A stretch of DNA of 64,000 bases. Source: Plut-88900 sp965116945. Its GTDB lineage: Bacteria > Chloroflexota > Dehalococcoidia > Plut-88900. Location: positions 1,116,001-1,180,000 of the forward strand of contig OZ220734.1 in the NCBI GenBank assembly GCA_965116945.1, read 5' to 3'. Both the position numbers and the translations under genes were made by a program. Shown one piece after another: positions 59,416 to 64,000 of this stretch. Under the pieces are notes generated by a model. That model did no database searches and was not told the origin of the DNA. It was given only the letters and a program-made list of their open reading frames with translations. The number at the start of each line of letters is the position of its first letter. The stretch's first letter is position 1.

Positions 59416-60450
59416 CTATTGGGAGAAGCGGGGGATTATGTGCTCCCCCACCTTTCTGAACATCCCAACCTTGTCGATCAAGGTGTAGGCTGTCATGGAA
59501 ACTGTCTTTATCCCCAGCTCCCCCAGCCTTTCAATCCTCTCGCATATTTCGGACGGGGGGCCCGAGATGTGGTAGAAGTCGATTAGCCGCTGGGTGACTA
59601 CCTTGGAGTGGGACGCATCCACCCTCTCGGCGACATCCGGGTCCAGGGCCTGGGCAAAGGCTCGAGAGTCGTCAATAAGAGCCTGCACGGAGCCTGACTC
59701 AGTGGCTTCCAGGGCTTCGCGCAGCTCGGCCACATCATCGTCGTCCCGTTCCAGCATGTCGCAGAGATCGGCGTAGCTGGAAGGATATGCGGAGGTCTCC
59801 CTACGGGCGGCCTCCTTGGAGTCGGCGACATATAGCATGGTCCGTGCCCAGGTGTCGATTTTCGAGAAGTCCCGGCCCGCGCGCTCCGCGCCTTTGCGCA
59901 GCTGTTTGAGCTCCCACTGGACGTACACCGGGTCTACGCATAGCGAGATCAAGCCGTCGGCTATCTCACCGGCCAGTTGCATGGTCTTGGGCCCGTGCGC
60001 CGAAAGGTAGATGGGCAGCGGATCTCCGATCCAGGTAGACTTCATCCGCACACCCTGGAACTCCGCCTCTTCCCCGGCCATGAACTTCCGCATGAAATGG
60101 ACGGCCTCCCGCATGACGGCATGAGTTACCTTCTTGCGGTTTTTCACGATGGGGTTGCCCGTTCCCAGGCCTATGAACGCCCGACCATCGGACATCTCAT
60201 TGATGGTCGCAGTCATGTTGGCTATGACCGAGGGATGGATCGTTGCCGGGTCCACGACCCCCTGCCCAATCCTGATACTGGTGGTGGCCATTGCTGCCAG
60301 GGCCATCATGATGTGGACATCCCGAGACCTTTGGGGGGAGTCGACCAGTGTGAGGTAGGAAAAGCCGCTGTCCTCCACCACTTTGGCGTGTTCGCCGACG
60401 TTCTTGGCGGTGAGTGTGCCCCCCATTCCCACCCCGAAGCGCATCTTCAC
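59416..60450 (-). CDS. F420-dependent LLM-class oxidoreductase (copy 3)
   Basis: A 344-aa TIM-barrel enzyme of the methylene-tetrahydromethanopterin reductase type. MRFGVGMGGTLTAKN, TLVDSPQRSRDVH, RAFIGLGTGNPIVKN and ADGLISLCVDPVYV are typical. It is the last gene of a four-gene operon with two CoA-transferases and a beta-hydroxyacid dehydrogenase. F420 use is likely from family but not proved. Confidence 0.82.
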   Translation of the reverse strand: MKMRFGVGMGGTLTAKNVGEHAKVVEDSGFSYLTLVDSPQRSRDVHIMMALAAMATTSIRIGQGVVDPATIHPSVIANMTATINEMSDGRAFIGLGTGNPIVKNRKKVTHAVMREAVHFMRKFMAGEEAEFQGVRMKSTWIGDPLPIYLSAHGPKTMQLAGEIADGLISLCVDPVYVQWELKQLRKGAERAGRDFSKIDTWARTMLYVADSKEAARRETSAYPSSYADLCDMLERDDDDVAELREALEATESGSVQALIDDSRAFAQALDPDVAERVDASHSKVVTQRLIDFYHISGPPSEICERIERLGELGIKTVSMTAYTLIDKVGMFRKVGEHIIPRFSQ

Positions 60451-60460
60451 GGCGGGTGCC

Positions 60461-61357
60461 CTAGCCCCGGGCCTCGACTCCGGCCAGCTTTTCCAGCACC
60501 TTGACGTAAGCCTGGGTGCCCTCGTCCCCGTAGCCCTCGTTCTGGAGGACGTGATAGAACTGGTGGATTATGCTGGTCAGGGGGAGGGGAAGCTGCATCT
60601 CCCGGCCGGCGTCGGTAATCAGGCGGAGGTCCTTGTGCATCAATTTGACCATGAAGCCAGGATCGAAGTCCCGTTTCAGCAGTCGGGACCCGAGGTTCTG
60701 GAGTTGCCAGGACCCGGCGGCGCCTCCCGCTACGGCTTCGAATACCGGATTGAGGTCGATGCCTGCCCTGGCCCCGAAAACCAGCCCTTCGCAGACTGCC
60801 GCTAGGGTTCCTCCTACTATGATCTGATTCACCAGCTTGGTCACCTGGCCCATGCCATTGCCGCCGGTATAGATAATCGTCTTGCCCATAGCCTCGAAGA
60901 CGGGCATGCAGCGGTCGAACACGGCCTTGTCACCGCCGACCATGATGGACAGGGTCCCCTGGATCGCTCCCCAGGAGCCGCCGCTTACCGGGGCGTCGAG
61001 CATTTCCACGCCCTTCTCCCCCAGCGCCTTTGCAATGTCCTGGGTGACCTGGGGAGATATAGTGCTCATGTCTATGACCACGGATCCCGATGCCGCACCC
61101 TCGATTACGCCTCCCTCGCCCCGTATCACCTGATCTACATCCGGGGAGTCGCTGACCATGGTTATGGTGACATCGCTGTTTCCGGCCACCTCGGCTGGGG
61201 TGTTGGCTACGGTTGCGCCTTCTGCGCTCAGCTCTTCGGCCTTGCTGCGGGTCCTGTTGTAGACCGTCAGGGGGAAGCCTGCCTTCAGCAAGTTCGCGGC
61301 CTGGGCCTTGCCCATGATCCCCAGCCCGACGAACCCGACTCTTTCTTTATCCGGCAT
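60461..61357 (-). CDS. Beta-hydroxyacid dehydrogenase (3-hydroxyisobutyrate / tartronate-semialdehyde type)
   Basis: A 298-aa NAD(P)-dependent enzyme. FVGLGIMGKAQAANL is the dinucleotide-binding loop, DAPVSGG the substrate loop and K174 in GMGQVTKLVNQ the catalytic lysine. It follows the CoA-transferase gene by 21 bp and precedes the LLM gene by 10 bp. Confidence 0.87.
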   Translation of the reverse strand: MPDKERVGFVGLGIMGKAQAANLLKAGFPLTVYNRTRSKAEELSAEGATVANTPAEVAGNSDVTITMVSDSPDVDQVIRGEGGVIEGAASGSVVIDMSTISPQVTQDIAKALGEKGVEMLDAPVSGGSWGAIQGTLSIMVGGDKAVFDRCMPVFEAMGKTIIYTGGNGMGQVTKLVNQIIVGGTLAAVCEGLVFGARAGIDLNPVFEAVAGGAAGSWQLQNLGSRLLKRDFDPGFMVKLMHKDLRLITDAGREMQLPLPLTSIIHQFYHVLQNEGYGDEGTQAYVKVLEKLAGVEARG

Positions 61358-61378
61358 CTATTCCTCCTTGTGTGAGAG

Positions 61379-62707
61379 CTACAGGATCTCGGGGTCGAAG
61401 TCCATGCCGATGTGGCCCTCGGCCTCCAGCCGGGCATATTCCTCGTCCGAAACTTTCAATATTTCCTTGTACACGTATTCGTTGTGCTCCCCGAGGCGGC
61501 AGGGAGCGTTCCGCACCATCGGCGGGGTCCGGGACATGTTGAAGATGAAGCCCGGGTAGTCGTGGGTGCCGGCCTCGGGGTGAGTGATGCGGTTGAAGAA
61601 GTCCCGCTCCTTCAGGTGGGGGTCGGAGTGGGCGTCCCCTGCATGCATCACGGGCCCCGAGGGTACGCCGTGCCGCTGCAGGATGTGAAAGGCGTCGTGC
61701 TTGTCGTGCTGCACGGTCCACCGCGACAACTCTTCCTCCAACTGGTCGACGTTCTTCCAGCGGGTGTACTGGTCAGCGTATCGCTCTTCCTTGCACCATT
61801 CGGGGTTGCCCATTGCCTCGCAGAGGCCCTTCCATTCGGCATCGTTGGAGACGGTGATGCTAATCCAGTTGTTGTCGCCCCTGGCCGGGAACGCCCCGCA
61901 GGGCGCAGACCCGAACATGTTCCGGTTCCCGAGGGTCTCCTGCACACGACCGTTCAGGGTGTAGTCCATCACCGCCTCGGACAGGAAATTCACCGCATTC
62001 TCTGCCTGGGCCAATTCGATGAGTTGGCCTTTGCCAGTACGCTTGCGGTAGTGCAGCGCCGCCAGGACTGTGAAAGCGCCCTGGACACCGGCTGCGTAGT
62101 CCCCCATGTAGATGGCACTATTGGTGGAGGGGTCGGAGTCCCGGTATCCGCGAATAAGGGAGTGACCGATGACAGACTCCAGGTGTACGCCCAGCGCCCG
62201 GTAGTTCCTGTAGGGTCCTACACTGCCGTAGGCGGGGACGCGCATCATGATGATGTCCGGCCGGATGGACTTCAGCCATTCGTAGCTGATGTCCAGCTTC
62301 TCCATGGTTTCGGTGACATTGTTCTCGTAGAAGATGTCGCACTCTTTGACCAGCCGCTCAAGGATCTCCCGGCCCCCGGGCCGGTGCAGGTCCAGGGTCA
62401 TACTCTTCTTGTTGCGGAAGAGGTTGTTGAATCCAGGGCACCGGTTCCAGGGTCGGGGCCCGGGGTCGCTGTCGGGGTAGCCGCCGAGCATCGGCGGGAG
62501 GTCGGGGAGGGCGTCCTTGGGGGGCCGTGCAACAAATCCGCGCGTCATGGGCTGCCAGTGGTGGATGTTCTCGACTTTGATGACCTCTGCTCCGAGGTCG
62601 GCGAGCAGCTGTGTCGCGAATGGCCCGGCCCAGACGACGCAGAAGTCCAGGACGCGGATCCCCTCGAGGGGAAGCCTGGCGGTCTTGCCCTTGGCCTGGG
62701 TTGTCAT
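61379..62707 (-). CDS. CaiB/BaiF family CoA-transferase (A)
   Basis: A 442-aa class III CoA-transferase that moves CoA between carboxylic acids through an aspartyl-CoA intermediate. D203 in YMGDYAAGVQGAF is in the nucleophile position. RVLDFCVVWAGPFATQLLADLG at the N-terminus (fragments) and EYVYKEILKVSDEEYARLE at the C-terminus are conserved. It lies two bases after the next gene on the operon. Confidence 0.87.
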   Translation of the reverse strand: MTTQAKGKTARLPLEGIRVLDFCVVWAGPFATQLLADLGAEVIKVENIHHWQPMTRGFVARPPKDALPDLPPMLGGYPDSDPGPRPWNRCPGFNNLFRNKKSMTLDLHRPGGREILERLVKECDIFYENNVTETMEKLDISYEWLKSIRPDIIMMRVPAYGSVGPYRNYRALGVHLESVIGHSLIRGYRDSDPSTNSAIYMGDYAAGVQGAFTVLAALHYRKRTGKGQLIELAQAENAVNFLSEAVMDYTLNGRVQETLGNRNMFGSAPCGAFPARGDNNWISITVSNDAEWKGLCEAMGNPEWCKEERYADQYTRWKNVDQLEEELSRWTVQHDKHDAFHILQRHGVPSGPVMHAGDAHSDPHLKERDFFNRITHPEAGTHDYPGFIFNMSRTPPMVRNAPCRLGEHNEYVYKEILKVSDEEYARLEAEGHIGMDFDPEIL

Positions 62708-62709
62708 GG

Positions 62710-63924
62710 TTATATGACCCCCCTCTCACGGAGCCTTGTCAGGTCGTCCCGGCTGTAGCCGAGGTGGCCGTAGACTTCCTCTATGTGTTGGCCGAGCTTG
62801 GGGGCGGGGCGGCGCATCTGGCGTGGAGTCTCGGTCATGCGGGTCGGTGCGCCGGGGTAGGAGACGGGACCCGTGTGGGGGTGGTCAAGCTTTGTCCAGA
62901 ACGCCCGCCCTACAAACTGGGGATCGTCCAGCAGGTCGCTCATCGAATAGAGGGGTCCGCACAGTACCCGGGCCTTTTGTCCTTCTTCCCAGACTTCTCG
63001 CTTGGTGCGTTCCATGAGCCAGGGGATGAAGAATTCGTTGAACTCTTCGTTGAGCTCGGGGTCGGCGCCTGCTCCGGGCTTGAGCCACTTGGGGTCCTGA
63101 AGGAATTCGGGGTTGCCAAGCATCTTGATTACACGAGGAAAGAGGTGGCCTCCCCCCGCCATTTCTATGTAGCCGTCGGCGCAGGGCAGAGTTCCCGAGG
63201 CGAAGGCAGAGCCCAGCCATCCGGCTTGCTGGACGCTTATCCGGCCCGAGTAGGCATAAGCCATGAGCGCAGCGTGCCGCCTGTCCACACCTCCCAGTTG
63301 GGTCTCGAATATGGAGATGTCCAGGTGCTGGCCCTCGTCGTCCCGGTCGGCGGCCCAGAGGGCACCCATGGTGGCGGTGGCGGCGGTGGCGCCGGCCTCG
63401 TACTGGGCTACGTTCCCGCCTTCCTTCAGTGGTTCCCGGCCTTCCATGCCGATGGAATGCATCTCACCGCCCATCCCGAAGAGCACCAGCTCGGAGGCCT
63501 TATAGTCCTTGTACGGACCTGTCTGGCCGAAATTGCTGATGGAGGTCATCACTAGCCGGGGATTGATCTCGGCCAGAGCTTCGTAGCCCAGGCCCCAGGC
63601 GTGCATAACGCCGGGCGCGTAGCTTTCGACCAGGATGTCTGCTTCCTTGACCAGTTCGTGGAGTATGAATCGCCCGGAAGTCACCTTCAGGTTCAAGGAG
63701 ACACTGCGTTTGTTTGTATTGAGTTGCAGGAATATGCCGCTTTTTTCGTGGTGGGCGTCATCCTCATGGAAGGGCCCAAGATATCGGGCGGGGTCACCGC
63801 CGTCGGGCCTCTCCACCTTTATCACGTCGGCGCCGTAGTCGGCCATCAACTTTGTGCAGAACGGCCCGGCGATGTATTGGGTGAGATCGAGGACTTTCAC
63901 GCCTTCAAGGGCTTGGTCAAACAT
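62710..63924 (-). CDS. CaiB/BaiF family CoA-transferase (B)
   Basis: A 404-aa paralog of the previous protein. VKVLDLTQYIAGPFCTKLMA is at the N-terminus. The position of the catalytic Asp appears to be E176 in AQYEAGATAA, so the acid is kept but is Glu rather than Asp. It begins the operon of four genes. The two CoA-transferases may form a heteromer or activate different acids. Confidence 0.82.
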   Translation of the reverse strand: MFDQALEGVKVLDLTQYIAGPFCTKLMADYGADVIKVERPDGGDPARYLGPFHEDDAHHEKSGIFLQLNTNKRSVSLNLKVTSGRFILHELVKEADILVESYAPGVMHAWGLGYEALAEINPRLVMTSISNFGQTGPYKDYKASELVLFGMGGEMHSIGMEGREPLKEGGNVAQYEAGATAATATMGALWAADRDDEGQHLDISIFETQLGGVDRRHAALMAYAYSGRISVQQAGWLGSAFASGTLPCADGYIEMAGGGHLFPRVIKMLGNPEFLQDPKWLKPGAGADPELNEEFNEFFIPWLMERTKREVWEEGQKARVLCGPLYSMSDLLDDPQFVGRAFWTKLDHPHTGPVSYPGAPTRMTETPRQMRRPAPKLGQHIEEVYGHLGYSRDDLTRLRERGVI

Positions 63925-64000
63925 GGTGATTAAGCCTGCAAAACAGTGGATTGAGGGATAAAGCGTTGTGGTTCAAGGGGTGTCGTCGGCGGGGACAATC

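Noticed and set aside
61412..62758. Plus-strand open frame of 448 codons antisense to CoA-transferase A
   Set aside because: The opposite strand encodes an excellent CaiB family protein with conserved motifs; the antisense reading is a by-product of GC-rich codon use and has no family features.

Overview
This 64 kb window looks like a chromosomal contig from a Chloroflexota bacterium of the Dehalococcoidia/SAR202 type. That placement is inferred from gene content, not from a marker gene. It is GC-rich and gene-dense, and is full of catabolic families that are expanded in that group: three amidohydrolase-2 paralogs of about 370 aa, three LLM-class flavin oxidoreductases, two CaiB/BaiF CoA-transferases, a D-aminoacylase-type amidohydrolase, a Rieske ring-hydroxylating oxygenase, and two lipoprotein solute-binding proteins without nearby permeases. 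There are three tRNA genes (Arg-CCT, Asp-GTC, Pro-CGG), no rRNA, no CRISPR and no intact transposase.

Region by region. 0-1.9 kb: a low-complexity hypothetical gene with 60-bp tandem repeats, its own promoter and dispersed palindromic repeats. 1.9-4.4 kb: ribokinase divergent from a nucleoside hydrolase, then a cobalamin adenosyltransferase. 4.5-9.0 kb: a four-gene operon made of two tandem duplications (two M24 proteins with DddP-type active-site spacing, then two threonine-dehydratase-like PLP enzymes). 9-16 kb: nitroreductase, DM13 membrane protein, HigBA toxin-antitoxin, tRNA-Arg, an amidohydrolase, an orphan OppD/OppF ATPase pair and an alpha/beta hydrolase with a truncated relic beside it. 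16.5-18.9 kb: one ORF in which an AztD-like zinc-chaperone beta-propeller sits inside the histidine loop of an AztC/ZnuA-like zinc-binding protein. 19.5-24.7 kb: an HpcH/HpaI aldolase, a decayed D-aminoacylase fragment, and a three-gene envelope operon (S49 protease, GATase-like membrane protein, triple-repeat lipoprotein).

25-33 kb: intact D-aminoacylase, a solute-binding lipoprotein with a collagen-like Gly-X-Y stalk, cupin, LLM oxidoreductase, tRNA-Asp, a 1.5 kb gene-poor stretch with repeats and a dense run of hairpins (candidate structured RNA), and a second amidohydrolase. 33-49 kb: mostly housekeeping and amino-acid metabolism (ilvE, Rieske oxygenase, thpR, mug, icd-hisF-hisIE, cysteine synthase, glycosyltransferase, lysC, thrB). 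49-57 kb: tRNA-Pro, amidase, third amidohydrolase, tsaD, an xre-DUF2851 pair whose DUF2851 gene carries one in-frame TAA, a SufR-like Fe-S regulator, a Rieske ferredoxin and mgtE. 57-64 kb: a second solute-binding lipoprotein and a four-gene catabolic operon (two CoA-transferases, a beta-hydroxyacid dehydrogenase, an F420-type LLM enzyme).

Several genes have a TAnnnT hexamer 6-11 nt before the start codon, which suggests leaderless or nearly leaderless transcripts. The items most worth following up are the nested AztC-AztD fusion, the DddP-like twin operon, the hairpin array at 31.3-31.6 kb, the S49/triple-repeat lipoprotein module, and the interrupted DUF2851 gene with its palindromic operator.
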